A stretch of DNA of 64,000 bases from an uncultured Salinimicrobium sp. (GCA_946887075.1 CAMPKA010000008.1:1-64000), one strand, 5' to 3'. Counted from the stretch's first letter, positions 35,322 to 44,982 are shown. Notes: generated from the letters alone by a model not told the origin. Translations and numbers: made by a program.

Positions 35322-36374
35322 ATGAAAGCGATCCTCTTTTGTCAAAATCCTTACGCCTTCGGTATAATGGCTCCCATAATGGAAGCCCTGCGGACGGAAG
35401 GGGATGAATTCCTGTGGTTTCTGACGGAGAATCTCCGGGAAAGTTTTCCTTTTCCCAGTGAACCTCACACCTTTGATATCGAGGAGATCGTCAGGTACCA
35501 AAGCGATGTGATCTTCTGCCCGGGCAACGAGGTTCCCCATTATCTCCGCGGGGTGAAAACGCAGATCTTTCACGGGTTAGCAGGAGAGAAAAAAGGGCAT
35601 TTCCGGATCCGGCACTATTTCGACCTGTACCTGACCCAGGGTCCCTACTTCACCCGTAGATTCAACCGTTTAAAACGAAGATTCCGAAATTTCGAGGTAA
35701 TCGAAACCGGCTGGCCGAAACTCGATATCTATGCCCGAAATGTCGACAACTTTCAATCGGAAAAGAAGGAACTGCTTTCGGGTACAGGCAGCACAAGGAT
35801 CCTGCTCTATGCCCCTACCTTCTCCCCCTCCCTTACCTCGGCCCCTTTCCTGGCGGAGGAACTCCGGGAACTCGCTCAGGACCAAACGAACCTGATCCTG
35901 ATCAAATTCCACGATCTGATGGCTCCTGACCTGATCAGAAAGTATCGGCAACTGGGGTCCGAAAAGAAAAACATCATCCTGGTAGAGGATCCCAACATCG
36001 TCAAGTACCTTCTTATGGCGGACCTGCTGATCAGTGATACCTCGTCAGTAGTCTATGAATTCCTGCTCCTTGATAAGCCGGTTATCACCTTCGGCAGTAA
36101 CTCCGAAACGAAGGTCTGGGAGGATTCCCGGGAGTACAAAGGGCTGTCCGAAATGGTAGCGCGCAACCTGAAACAGGACCCGTACCGGGAAGAGCGCAAA
36201 CAGGTGATCGCCTCCTACCATCCATACCAGGACGGCAGGTCCGCCTATCGTATGGTGGAAGCCGTCAAGGACTATATCGCCAGGAATGGTGTACCGGAGC
36301 GCCGGAAACTCCCTATCCTGAGACGGAGAAAGATCAATCGCATGTTCAAAAGAAAGAAAAGGAATTTTCTTTAG
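35322..36374 (+). CDS. CDP-glycerol glycerophosphotransferase-like protein
   Basis: A 350-residue protein of the GT-B-like TagB/TagF family, which transfer glycerol or ribitol phosphate from CDP-alditols. Typical motifs are the HGLAGEKKGHFRIRHYFDLYLTQG region (cut here), VIETGWPKLDIY, ILLYAPTFSPSLTS, LIKFHD, and the site ADLLISDTSSVVYEFLLLDKPVITF. It ends in a short, very basic tail (RRRKINRMFKRKKRNF), as in membrane-docking members. In a Gram-negative organism it probably decorates LPS or a capsule. It follows the LicC-like gene by 2 bases. Confidence 0.9.
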   Translation: MKAILFCQNPYAFGIMAPIMEALRTEGDEFLWFLTENLRESFPFPSEPHTFDIEEIVRYQSDVIFCPGNEVPHYLRGVKTQIFHGLAGEKKGHFRIRHYFDLYLTQGPYFTRRFNRLKRRFRNFEVIETGWPKLDIYARNVDNFQSEKKELLSGTGSTRILLYAPTFSPSLTSAPFLAEELRELAQDQTNLILIKFHDLMAPDLIRKYRQLGSEKKNIILVEDPNIVKYLLMADLLISDTSSVVYEFLLLDKPVITFGSNSETKVWEDSREYKGLSEMVARNLKQDPYREERKQVIASYHPYQDGRSAYRMVEAVKDYIARNGVPERRKLPILRRRKINRMFKRKKRNFL

Positions 36375-37132
36375 TGCGTTTTCCAGAATTTCAGCTTCTT
36401 TTTAAGCTCCCGCTTGCCCTGAAACTTCTTTTGGAATTCCCGGGTATGGTGCCACATCCTTTCAAAAACAAGGGATTCCGGTTTTCCGCTTAGGCGGGCG
36501 TATTCCTGCGCCATCGATTTTATGATCTCCCTGCTGGTGGATAGCCGGGAGAAATTTCGCATCCTGGCTTCAAAATTCAGGGGACCGAAATTCATCCGAT
36601 TCAGGTCGACCAGGTAAAAGCTGGAAGCACCCGGTCCGAGTTCGATCAGGGTGTTTCCGGGAGAATGATCCAGGAATTCCACCTCCTTCTCATGAAGTTC
36701 ATAGGTGAAACGGGTGAATTCCACCAGGAGCTTCTCTCTCTGGGGGAAGTCGGGATTTTGTAACAGCTCCCGAAAGCTCAGGTCACAATCCAAATGTTCA
36801 CTGATATAGAAACTCCTGCCAAAGCCCCTGCTCCCGATCTCTTCTGCGTAGCCAATGGGTTCAGGAGTTCCGATGCCTTTTTCAAGCAGCCGATGAGCGT
36901 ATTCGTAAGACCTTTGGGCCTTGGATTTCCGCAGCAGCGCATAGCTTATCCTGTTGATCGCATTGGGAACGCGGAATCGCTTTACATTGATCCTTTGCTC
37001 CCCAAGCTCAAAAATCTTGATCTTATTGCGTTTTCCAGGACCCACTGGAGTTCCCCCGGATTCAAATCCCAGGAGCAAATCCAGAATCTGCTCTTTCCTG
37101 GAAAGGTAGGCTTCGGAAAATACAGCTTTCAT
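36371..37132 (-). CDS. LPS core kinase-like protein (Kdo/heptose kinase family)
   Basis: A 253-residue protein with the lipopolysaccharide kinase fold. The ATP lysine is in NVKRFRVPNAINR (K51), the catalytic loop is LDHSPGNTL (D155, N160), and the metal Asp is D176 in LVDLNRM. This arrangement fits 3-deoxy-D-manno-octulosonate or heptose kinases (KdkA/WaaP/InaA type) that phosphorylate the LPS inner core. It is the only minus-strand gene in the glycan cluster and meets the previous gene with a 4-base overlap. Confidence 0.88.
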   Translation of the reverse strand: MKAVFSEAYLSRKEQILDLLLGFESGGTPVGPGKRNKIKIFELGEQRINVKRFRVPNAINRISYALLRKSKAQRSYEYAHRLLEKGIGTPEPIGYAEEIGSRGFGRSFYISEHLDCDLSFRELLQNPDFPQREKLLVEFTRFTYELHEKEVEFLDHSPGNTLIELGPGASSFYLVDLNRMNFGPLNFEARMRNFSRLSTSREIIKSMAQEYARLSGKPESLVFERMWHHTREFQKKFQGKRELKKKLKFWKTH

Positions 37133-37189
37133 ACGGCAAAGCTACAACAAAAGAAAAATTATCAGGATGGTGGAAAGTGTTCAAAAACT

Positions 37190-37197
37190 TACCTTTG
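37190..37197 (+). promoter_or_regulatory. -7 box of the glycosyltransferase-pyruvyltransferase unit
   Basis: TACCTTTG, a perfect TAnnTTTG box 24 bases before ATG 37222. It argues for the MKK start over the longer frame beginning at 37177. Confidence 0.55.
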
Positions 37198-37221
37198 TCC
37201 ACTAAGCCCGGAGCAATCAAC

Positions 37222-38283
37222 ATGAAGAAGGTCTTTTTGGAGTCACATCATCTGCGTAATCCCTATTTTGGGTTTGGACAGTTCAATCTTCACCTGATCC
37301 GGGCCCTCTCTCAGATCCCGCAGGACCGTATCAGGTTCATCATTCATGGCGGAGAGGCTGCGGAGCTCGGCAAAAGTAATAACCTCGGGATAAAAAGGTA
37401 CTTCTCCTTCCGCAGGTATCCCCTGCTCAGGATCCGGAGCCGTTATGATCTGTGGCATGCCCTGAATCAGAATACCCGGATCGAACCCTATGCCAGAACG
37501 CCGTATCTGCTCACCGTCCACAACATCACCCATATCAAAGATCCCCGGAATTACACGGAGCAGGCTGTTCATCAGCGCTTCCAGGAGAAACTCAACCGCA
37601 GCGATGCTATCACCTATATCTCTCAATATGCCAGGGACTCCACACACCGTTTTTTTAAGGTGCCCTCCGTTCCGGAAAAAGTGATCTACAATGGCAATCC
37701 GATAGAGCAGATTCTTTCTCTTAACGGATTCCGTCCTGTCTACCTGCCGGAGCGTCCTTTTCTCTTCAGTATCGGAGAATTCACCCCTCGAAAAAACTTC
37801 GGAGCGCTGATTCGGATGATGCCCCTGCTCCCCCACCTGGATCTTATCATAGCCGGAAAGAACACTACCGGAGAAGCTGCTGAACTGCGGGAGCTGACCC
37901 GAGAGCTGGGACTTGAGCAACGCGTCCATTTCCCGGGTAAGGTATCTGAACTGGAAAAGCAGTATCTTTTCCAAAATTGCAAGGCCTTTGTCTTTCCTTC
38001 CCTCAGGGAAGGCTTCGGCCTTCCGGTCATCGAGGCGATGAAATTCGAAAAGCCGGTTTTTATATCCAATAATACATCCCTCCCTGAAGTCGGGGGATCC
38101 GCAGCCTTTCTCTGGGACAATTACGAGCCCGAAGAAATGTCACGGGTTTTCAGGGAAGGAATGAAGACCTATTCCGAAAACGAACCCACCTACAGGAAGA
38201 AGCTGCGTGAAAGAGGGGATTACTTCTCGTGGTCCCGCGCTGCGGCTCAATACCTGGAGGTTTATGAATCATTACTATATTAG
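37222..38283 (+). CDS. Glycosyltransferase family 4-type protein (GT-B)
   Basis: A 353-residue cytosolic GT-B glycosyltransferase. The C-terminal half has FLFSIGEFTPRKNFGALIRMM (nucleotide-binding start), LIIAGKNT, HFPGKVSELEKQYLFQNCKAFVFPSLREGFGLPVIEAM with the E..E motif, and SNNTSLPEVGG. The donor is unknown. It is transcribed away from the kinase gene and leads the pyruvyltransferase and a second glycosyltransferase. Confidence 0.9.
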   Translation: MKKVFLESHHLRNPYFGFGQFNLHLIRALSQIPQDRIRFIIHGGEAAELGKSNNLGIKRYFSFRRYPLLRIRSRYDLWHALNQNTRIEPYARTPYLLTVHNITHIKDPRNYTEQAVHQRFQEKLNRSDAITYISQYARDSTHRFFKVPSVPEKVIYNGNPIEQILSLNGFRPVYLPERPFLFSIGEFTPRKNFGALIRMMPLLPHLDLIIAGKNTTGEAAELRELTRELGLEQRVHFPGKVSELEKQYLFQNCKAFVFPSLREGFGLPVIEAMKFEKPVFISNNTSLPEVGGSAAFLWDNYEPEEMSRVFREGMKTYSENEPTYRKKLRERGDYFSWSRAAAQYLEVYESLLY

Positions 38284-38288
38284 AGACT

Positions 38289-39191
38289 ATGCCTGTTAAC
38301 AAGATTCTATCCTCGATAAAAAGAACACGGAGAAAAAAAAGGGTGATCAGGGAAATTCTGAACCGGCCCCAGCGTAACGAAGGCGTAATCAATATCCATC
38401 GTATCGATACGCGTAACATCGGTGATTATTATAGTGCCCCCCACCATTATTTTAAAGAGCTGCATGGCACCTCAGTGGATATCTTCGATTACAAAAGCGA
38501 AAATCCTGAAGTGACCGGGAACTTCATTGAAAAGATCACCGAAAACGCAGTGATCGTCGGAGGGGGCGGACTTCTGAACAGAGGCGGTTTCCGAAGGCAG
38601 ATGAAGCTTTTCGAGGACCTTTCCCGAAAGGGTAAAAAAGTGGTGCTATGGGGGGTGGGCCATAACGCAAAAGATCCTGCTACTTTTGGCAAACCCATCA
38701 AGTACAATGTCGATATCGGAGTTTTCGGAATGGCAGGAACCAGAGATCAGTCGATGCCGGGAGATTATGTTCCCTGCGTGAGCTGTATGCACGCGATTTT
38801 CGATCAGAAGTATGAGCCAACCCAGGAGATCGGGGTCGTCTTCCATAAGGACACCCTGAGAAGGCCCCGGATCACCAAAAAATTCAGCCACCTGGCCACC
38901 TCCTCCAATACAACGGATCTCGATAGCCTGATCGCTTTTATCGGCGCATCAGAAACCGTGATTACCGATAGTTATCATACCATGTACTGGTCCATGTTGC
39001 TGGGCAGGAAAGTGGTTGCCATCCCCAACTCCTCCAAATTCTTTGATTTCGGACATAAGCCTGTTTTTTCCGATTTCGATTCCTGTCTCCAGGACGTGAC
39101 AAAGGCATATCCATATGAGGGAGTCCTTGAAGAATGCCGCACGATCAACCGGGAATTTGCCGCCCGGGCATTCGATTACCTGAACCTTTAA
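38289..39191 (+). CDS. Polysaccharide pyruvyl transferase family protein
   Basis: A 300-residue protein. The block NIHRIDTRNIGDYYSAPHHYF near the start, AVIVGGGGLLNRGGF in the middle and FIGASETVITDSYHTMYWSMLLGRKVVAIP near the end are typical of the PssM/CsaB family, which adds pyruvate ketals to surface glycans. Two Cys (VPCVSCMHA) lie in the linker. It fits between two glycosyltransferases in one unit (5- and 6-base gaps). Confidence 0.9.
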   Translation: MPVNKILSSIKRTRRKKRVIREILNRPQRNEGVINIHRIDTRNIGDYYSAPHHYFKELHGTSVDIFDYKSENPEVTGNFIEKITENAVIVGGGGLLNRGGFRRQMKLFEDLSRKGKKVVLWGVGHNAKDPATFGKPIKYNVDIGVFGMAGTRDQSMPGDYVPCVSCMHAIFDQKYEPTQEIGVVFHKDTLRRPRITKKFSHLATSSNTTDLDSLIAFIGASETVITDSYHTMYWSMLLGRKVVAIPNSSKFFDFGHKPVFSDFDSCLQDVTKAYPYEGVLEECRTINREFAARAFDYLNL

Positions 39192-39197
39192 ACGAGC

Positions 39198-40316
39198 ATG
39201 AAGAAGATCCTTCAGCTTTCTGCGGTTCATGACTGGGGCGGTGGTGGAAATCACATCGAGAACCTCTGCCATGAACTGAAAAAACTGGAACCAGAGCTCG
39301 AGAATATCGTGGTGGTGGCCCGGAACGGGGATTTTCATAACCGGCTAAAGGCTCAGCGCAATATTTCCTATAGAACCCTTCCCCTTGCCTTTAACCTGGA
39401 CCCCAGAGCGATCTTCAGGATCATTTCCATCTGCCGGGAAGAAAAAATCGACCTGATCCACCTGCACGGTCCGACTTCTATCGCCCTGGCCGTAATCGCA
39501 GATCAGTTCTACGATCTTCCCCCCTTTGTCTTCAGCAAAAAAACCTCCTTCCCGATCCGGGGCAGGAAACGGACCCTGTACAAATACAATTATCCCAAGA
39601 TCAAAAAAATCCTGTGTGTCTCCGAAGCCACGCGGGAGGTGGCGCTCCGGGCCCTGCGAGGCCAGGATCATGTGGAGGTGGTCTATCACGGAACTCGAAT
39701 GGACAACAAGAATGGCCCAGCCGCCTTCTCCCTGAGAGCCAATTTGGATATACCCCCGGATAAAAAGGTCGTCGGAAATATCGCCAATCACATTGAAGCC
39801 AAGGATCTGGAAACCTTCATCCGTACAGCAGCTTACCTGATACATGACCTCGGGCAGGAGATCCATTTCATCCAGATCGGGAAACCCGGGCGCTGCAGCA
39901 GCAGCCTGAGAAAACTGGCCCGGTCCCTTGGGGTCTCGGACCATATCTCCTTTCTGGGTTACCTGCCGGAGGCCTGGAACTTTATACCCCAGCTGGACAT
40001 GATGCTGCTGACCTCGAAGAATGAAGGAGTCCCGCAGGTTATATATGAAGCTTTCTATCATGGGGTACCCGTGGTCAGCACAAGAGCCGGGGGAATCCCG
40101 GAGGTGATCATTCACGGGGAGAACGGGTTGCTTTGTGAGATCCGCGATCACCAGGCTTTGGCTAAAAACCTGCTTTTTCTTTCCCAAAATCCAGAGGTAA
40201 TACCGAACTTTGCCAGGATTTCCAGGGAAAGACTGCTCACGCAGTTCACCAGTGAACGCATGGCCAGGAAGACCCTGGAAGCCTATAAAAAAGTAATCGA
40301 TGAAGGACATAACTGA
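39198..40316 (+). CDS. Glycosyltransferase family 4 protein
   Basis: A 372-residue GT-B glycosyltransferase. It starts KKILQLSAVHDWGGGGNHIENLC, has an acceptor-domain LIHLHGPTSIALAV and a donor domain with VGNIANHIEAKDLETFI, FIQIGKPGR, FLGYLPEAWNFIPQLDMMLLTSKNEGVPQVIYEAFYHGVPVVSTRAGGIPEVI (cut here). It closes the glycan cluster; its last 17 bases overlap the tsaC-type gene. Confidence 0.92.
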   Translation: MKKILQLSAVHDWGGGGNHIENLCHELKKLEPELENIVVVARNGDFHNRLKAQRNISYRTLPLAFNLDPRAIFRIISICREEKIDLIHLHGPTSIALAVIADQFYDLPPFVFSKKTSFPIRGRKRTLYKYNYPKIKKILCVSEATREVALRALRGQDHVEVVYHGTRMDNKNGPAAFSLRANLDIPPDKKVVGNIANHIEAKDLETFIRTAAYLIHDLGQEIHFIQIGKPGRCSSSLRKLARSLGVSDHISFLGYLPEAWNFIPQLDMMLLTSKNEGVPQVIYEAFYHGVPVVSTRAGGIPEVIIHGENGLLCEIRDHQALAKNLLFLSQNPEVIPNFARISRERLLTQFTSERMARKTLEAYKKVIDEGHN

Positions 40317-40869
40317 AGAACTGGCCAGTGCCTTTACCGTTCTAAAAAAAGGCGGGATTATACTGTATCCCACGGATACGGTATGGGGGATCGGATGTGA
40401 TGCGACAAACGCAGATGCCATCGACAGGATCTATGCCCTGAAGAAACGGGAGCAGGAAAAAGCGATGATCTGCCTGGTTTCGGACTTCAAGATGCTCAAC
40501 CAGTACGTGGAGGAGGTCCCGGAAGTGGCTTACGACATCCTAAAGTACACGGTTAAACCAACGACTGTAGTCTACGAAAAACCGATCCGGGTGGCCGAAA
40601 ATCTGGTTTCTGCGGATAATACCCTGGGGATACGGGTTACCAAAGATGAATTTTGTCAGCGATTGATCAGAAAGCTCAAACATCCCCTAGTCTCCACCTC
40701 AGCCAATATCAGCGGTGAGCCGACACCAAATTGCTTTCGCGAAATCTCTCCTGAGGTTATCCGGGGAGTGGATTATGTCGTGGAACTTCAGCAGGCATTA
40801 AAAACCCCGACACCTTCCTCGATCATCAAGCTTGGAAATGACGGGACAGTGGAGATTATCAGAAAATAA
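40300..40869 (+). CDS. Threonylcarbamoyl-AMP synthase (TsaC/Sua5/YrdC family)
   Basis: A 189-residue protein that makes threonylcarbamoyl-AMP for the t6A37 modification of ANN-decoding tRNAs. It shows the KKGGIILYPTDTVWGIGCDA start, LKKREQEKAM with the ligand Lys, and HPLVSTSANISGEPTP near the end. The short length fits TsaC/YrdC rather than full Sua5. It overlaps the upstream glycosyltransferase by 17 bases and precedes the CCA-adding gene, another tRNA gene. Confidence 0.95.
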   Translation: MKDITEELASAFTVLKKGGIILYPTDTVWGIGCDATNADAIDRIYALKKREQEKAMICLVSDFKMLNQYVEEVPEVAYDILKYTVKPTTVVYEKPIRVAENLVSADNTLGIRVTKDEFCQRLIRKLKHPLVSTSANISGEPTPNCFREISPEVIRGVDYVVELQQALKTPTPSSIIKLGNDGTVEIIRK

Positions 40870-40918
40870 CATGTAGAAATACTTGGCCGGGTGATCCGAC
40901 CAGCCAAAAAACAGGTAC

Positions 40919-42373
40919 GTGAATAATTATAAAGAGGCCCTCTCCGACGAAATCTTTGAAGTGATTTCCAAAGCGGGGCAGGAAACAGGTTCAGCATGCT
41001 ATGTCATCGGCGGATTCGTCCGGGACCTGATCCTCGACCGAGGCACCCATAAGGATATTGACATTGTCACAGTCGGAAGCGGGATCGAACTCGCGAAAAA
41101 GGTTTCCCGTCTCCTCCCCCATAAGCCCCGAATACAGGTATTTAAAAACTACGGAACGGCCATGCTCCGGTTCAAGGGAATGGAAGTGGAATTTGTCGGG
41201 GCTCGCAAGGAAAGCTACTCCTCTGAAAGCCGCAATCCTGATGTGGAACCAGGAACCCTGGAGGACGACCAGAACCGCCGGGATTTCACGATTAATGCAC
41301 TTGCCCTGGACCTCGATCCGGAACATTTCGGGGACCTCATTGACCCTTTTGACGGACTTGAGGACCTGCAAAGACAGATCATCCGCACTCCGCTTGATCC
41401 GGACATCACTTTCTCTGATGATCCGCTCCGGATGCTCAGGGCGATACGTTTTGCCAGCCAGCTCCGTTTCAGGATTGAGCAGGAGTCTTTGGCCGCGATT
41501 AGCCGAAACAGGGAACGTATCAGGATCATTTCCTGGGAACGCATTACAGATGAGCTCCACAAGATCCTGCTCTCTTCCAAGCCATCGGTCGGATTTACGC
41601 TGCTCCACCGCACGGGACTTCTGGAAATCATCCTCCCTGAACTAACGGCCCTCCAGGGAATTGATGAGATTGAAGGCCAAAGGCATAAGGATAACTTCTG
41701 GCACACGCTGGAGGTGGTAGACAATATCTCCAGGGTTACCGACGACCTCTGGCTCCGTTGGGCCGCGCTGCTCCACGACATCGGTAAGGCTCCAACGAAA
41801 AAATTCGATGAGAAGATCGGGTGGACCTTCCATGGCCACGAATTCGTTGGATCCAAGATGGTGTACAGGCTATTCAAGCGGATGCGATTGCCCCTGAACG
41901 ACAAGATGAAGTTCGTTCAGAAAATGGTGCTGATGAGTTCCCGACCCATCGTCCTTGCCCAGGATGATGTCACGGATTCAGCAGTCCGCCGGTTGATATT
42001 TGATGCGGGAGACCATATTGAGGATCTCATGACCCTCTGTGAGGCTGACATTACAACCAAGAATCCGAAAAGATTCAGAAAGTATCACAATAACTTTCAA
42101 CTGGTCAGACAGAAGATCCGGGAAGTGGAGGAACGCGATCAGATCCGGAACTTCCAACCCCCTGTCTCAGGAGAGGAAATCATGGAAACCTTCTCCCTGA
42201 AACCTTCGAGGGAAATAGGTCTGATCAAGGAAGCCATTAAAGAGGCTATCCTGGAGGGGGACATTCCCAATGATCATCAGGCTGCCTATAACCTAATGCT
42301 CGAAAAAGGCCGGGAACTTGGCCTGACTCCTAATTCCGAAGACCCTAAAAATGATCCCGATGAAAGACAATAA
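40919..42373 (+). CDS. CCA tRNA nucleotidyltransferase with HD domain
   Basis: A 484-residue class II tRNA nucleotidyltransferase. The head shows YVIGGFVRDLILDRGTHKDIDIV (with the DxD metal pair), then RRDFTINALALDL and LIDPFDGLEDL, the DPLRMLRAIRFASQL neck, and a C-terminal HD domain with LLHDIGKAPTK. It repairs and adds the 3' CCA end. The start is GTG 40919, right after a 49-base gap; no nearer ATG keeps the head complete. It overlaps the heme A synthase gene by 14 bases. Confidence 0.95.
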   Translation: MNNYKEALSDEIFEVISKAGQETGSACYVIGGFVRDLILDRGTHKDIDIVTVGSGIELAKKVSRLLPHKPRIQVFKNYGTAMLRFKGMEVEFVGARKESYSSESRNPDVEPGTLEDDQNRRDFTINALALDLDPEHFGDLIDPFDGLEDLQRQIIRTPLDPDITFSDDPLRMLRAIRFASQLRFRIEQESLAAISRNRERIRIISWERITDELHKILLSSKPSVGFTLLHRTGLLEIILPELTALQGIDEIEGQRHKDNFWHTLEVVDNISRVTDDLWLRWAALLHDIGKAPTKKFDEKIGWTFHGHEFVGSKMVYRLFKRMRLPLNDKMKFVQKMVLMSSRPIVLAQDDVTDSAVRRLIFDAGDHIEDLMTLCEADITTKNPKRFRKYHNNFQLVRQKIREVEERDQIRNFQPPVSGEEIMETFSLKPSREIGLIKEAIKEAILEGDIPNDHQAAYNLMLEKGRELGLTPNSEDPKNDPDERQ

Positions 42374-43373
42374 AAAGGTGGTTTACTGGCTCTTTACCGG
42401 GTGCTTTCTTATCTTCATTATGGTTATTGTAGGCGGCATCACCCGCCTCACACAGTCGGGGCTTTCGATTTCTGAGTACAAGCTGATCAGCGGCACGATT
42501 CCCCCGCTCAACCAGGCAGAGTGGGAAGCTGCCTTCGAACTGTACAAGCAGTACCCGGAATACCAGAAACTGCATTATCATTTCAACCTGGAGGATTTCA
42601 AGAATATCTACTTCTGGGAATGGCTCCACAGGGTGATCGGCCGCCTGATCGGGATCGTCTTTATCGTACCATTCCTTTATTTCCTGGTCAGAAGGCAGCT
42701 GTCAGCACCCACCATCAGGAAGTGTATCATGCTATTGTTTCTGGGCGGTTTCCAGGGATTTCTGGGATGGTACATGGTCAAAAGCGGGCTGATCGATATC
42801 CCGGCAGTCAGTCATTATCGCCTTGCCATGCACCTGGTCACCGCCTTTATCACCTTTGCCTATGCACTCTGGGTTGCCCTCGACCTGATCTATCCCAGGA
42901 TGAAACCTGCCCATAAAGGATTCCGGAATCTGCTGGTGACGGGAATGGTCATTCTGATCATACAGATCATTTGGGGAGCTTTTGTAGCTGGACTGGACGC
43001 AGGATTGATCCATAACTTCTGGCCTTTCATGAACGAAGGTAAACTGGTCCACGAGACCGTTTGGACGGAGCAGAAGCCGATCTGGCGGAATTTCATAGAA
43101 GGAAAAAGCGGGGTACAGTTCGTTCACCGTTACCTGGCCTACATCGTAGTGGGCATCGTCCTGTTTATCTGGTATCGGGCCAGATACCTGGTTTTACCTG
43201 AAGATCTGCGGAAAGGAGTCAATATGCTGCTGGCCCTGGTCTTCCTTCAATTCCTGCTAGGAGTGTTTACTCTGCTGCTGGCCGTTCCGCTGTGGCTCGG
43301 AGTTGCCCATCAGGTGGGCGCCTTTTTCCTGTTAGCTGCCATGACCTTTTCAGTGCACCGCGCGAGCAGGTAA
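42360..43373 (+). CDS. ctaA: Heme A synthase (COX15/CtaA family)
   Basis: A 337-residue membrane protein with eight hydrophobic segments. It oxidises heme O to heme A for cytochrome c oxidase. His residues in FWEWLHRVIGRLIGIVF, SHYRLAMHLVTAF, FVHRYLAYIVVG and GVAHQVGAFFL are the expected heme ligands in two sets. GGITRLTQSGLSI near the start is family-typical. ATG 42360 is chosen; 42351 is also in frame. It overlaps the CCA gene by 14 bases. Confidence 0.95.
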   Translation: MKDNKKVVYWLFTGCFLIFIMVIVGGITRLTQSGLSISEYKLISGTIPPLNQAEWEAAFELYKQYPEYQKLHYHFNLEDFKNIYFWEWLHRVIGRLIGIVFIVPFLYFLVRRQLSAPTIRKCIMLLFLGGFQGFLGWYMVKSGLIDIPAVSHYRLAMHLVTAFITFAYALWVALDLIYPRMKPAHKGFRNLLVTGMVILIIQIIWGAFVAGLDAGLIHNFWPFMNEGKLVHETVWTEQKPIWRNFIEGKSGVQFVHRYLAYIVVGIVLFIWYRARYLVLPEDLRKGVNMLLALVFLQFLLGVFTLLLAVPLWLGVAHQVGAFFLLAAMTFSVHRASR

Positions 43374-43383
43374 AGTCATTCAT

Positions 43384-44982
43384 TCACTCCAGCCGATACT
43401 GGCCTCTGGCGCTGTGAACCTGCCCAAACATGTCGGTGGCCTTTACCTCGACCTCGTGCACCCCTGCAGGCAGATCGGTAGGCAGCCGTACATACCAAAG
43501 ATGACGGCTAAAATCAGGATTGGAGGGACGCCTTCCCCGAATCAGTGTATCGGACAGATCCCAGTCATAAACGCTATTGGCATAGACCGGGTCGTAATCG
43601 AGGATATACTCCATCGGTTTCCAGGGACCTTCATCAATCCTATAGCGCACTTCGTCTTTTTCCGATCCCATGAAAAAGTTGGCGTACAGTCCAGCTTTTG
43701 AATACACTCCTTGCGCCATTACCCGAGGAAGGAACAAACGGATCTGGTAGTCCTCTGGCTTGTCTGCCACCTTATAATCAATGCTGTAATCAGGGCCGTC
43801 TACATTCAGGATGGCATACCCCCTGGGCGTCCCATCCCGCATTTGCGCCACGGGAATTCCTTCAACTTGTATTCCGGAGTTCCAGTCTCCTGAGGTGGTT
43901 CCCACGTTAAAATGATGATGAATTCCTTTTCCCTCCCAGCCTTCTTCAGGACCAAAGAAATCCTGTCTTTGAAGATGCGTATGAGCAGAAAGGGACAAGG
44001 TATGAGGAAAATCCCTGAGGAGTTCAAAAAGGCGCTTCCGGTCCTGGTCACGGAATGTATCTCCATCCGGTTCACTTAGGGGTATGTGGAAGGCCAGGAC
44101 GATCAGGTAATCTTTTGGAACGTACTGCAGGTCATTTTCCAGGAATTGAAGTTGCTCGGTTGTAAAGCCTCCCCAATACCCTTTGGAATCCCTGGGATCC
44201 GGATAGAGGATGTCATCGAGGATTATGACATGGGTTCTGCCATAATTGAAGGAATAGGTCGCCGGACCGAAATGAGCTTCAAAGGTTTCATCAGAAAACC
44301 GGTCCTCTTGGGCCCGAGCGTTCAGATCATGGTTTCCGATGACGTCATACCAGCGGATCTTGAGCTTTGACATAGCCTTCTTATAAGGCCGGAACAAATT
44401 CAGGTTATTCCAAACCAGATCTCCAAGGCTGATCCCAAAAGCAAAATCTGTGTCAGGAGAAATATCGTTTACTATGCTTTTCTCAAAGTATCCCAGCTCC
44501 TCGAGGTTCCGGGGTTGAGGATCGCCGAAGATAAGCGCGCTGTATGGACCCTCCTCCTGTTGTGCTACCAGTCCGAAATCGATATGTTCAGGCAGTTTTC
44601 CCGTAGGGTTTACCCCTTCATACCTGGATTCAGGGGAGCCCGATGGCTTATGAATATAGTAAAATTGTGATTCTCCGGATTTTCCCCTGGTAAACCTATA
44701 ACCGCTGGGCTTCACCGCAAAAACAATGGCGTCCTGGGAAATCGGTAAACGATATTTCCCATTAGCATCGGTAAGAACCACTTCCGCTCCATTACTTACC
44801 GCCACATCGGCCAGTCCTTTTTCAGATCTATCCCTCCTGGAATTTTCATTGAGATCGAGATAAACTGTTCCTGTTACCTGAGCAGTCCCCTTTCCAATTC
44901 CAAGATATATAAACCCGAGAAAGGCGAGCAGGTGCAAAAAGATTCTTCTTCTGGTACTTGAGAAAACATTCGGGATGTGCAT
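43384..44982 (-). CDS. Secreted calcineurin-like phosphoesterase with N- and C-terminal Metallophos domains
   Basis: A 532-residue protein with a signal peptide (about residues 1-35, ending TAQ). An N-terminal SdrD-like or carboxypeptidase-regulatory-like module (GTVYLDLNENSRRDRSEKGL) is followed by the catalytic core: LIFGDPQPRN, FGISLGDLVWNN, GNHDLNA, LAFHIPL, and LSAHTHLQ (metal His). A C-terminal beta domain (PDYSIDYKVADKPED, then the VRYRIDEGPW module) ends with VKATDMFGQVHSARG. Substrate is unknown; secreted members often act on phosphoesters or nucleotides. It faces the heme A synthase gene convergently with a 10-base gap. Confidence 0.92.
   Translation of the reverse strand: MHIPNVFSSTRRRIFLHLLAFLGFIYLGIGKGTAQVTGTVYLDLNENSRRDRSEKGLADVAVSNGAEVVLTDANGKYRLPISQDAIVFAVKPSGYRFTRGKSGESQFYYIHKPSGSPESRYEGVNPTGKLPEHIDFGLVAQQEEGPYSALIFGDPQPRNLEELGYFEKSIVNDISPDTDFAFGISLGDLVWNNLNLFRPYKKAMSKLKIRWYDVIGNHDLNARAQEDRFSDETFEAHFGPATYSFNYGRTHVIILDDILYPDPRDSKGYWGGFTTEQLQFLENDLQYVPKDYLIVLAFHIPLSEPDGDTFRDQDRKRLFELLRDFPHTLSLSAHTHLQRQDFFGPEEGWEGKGIHHHFNVGTTSGDWNSGIQVEGIPVAQMRDGTPRGYAILNVDGPDYSIDYKVADKPEDYQIRLFLPRVMAQGVYSKAGLYANFFMGSEKDEVRYRIDEGPWKPMEYILDYDPVYANSVYDWDLSDTLIRGRRPSNPDFSRHLWYVRLPTDLPAGVHEVEVKATDMFGQVHSARGQYRLE

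Noticed and set aside
39345..40421. 358-codon open frame antisense to the glycosyltransferase and tsaC-type genes
   Set aside because: Covers two well-recognised genes; no domain of its own.
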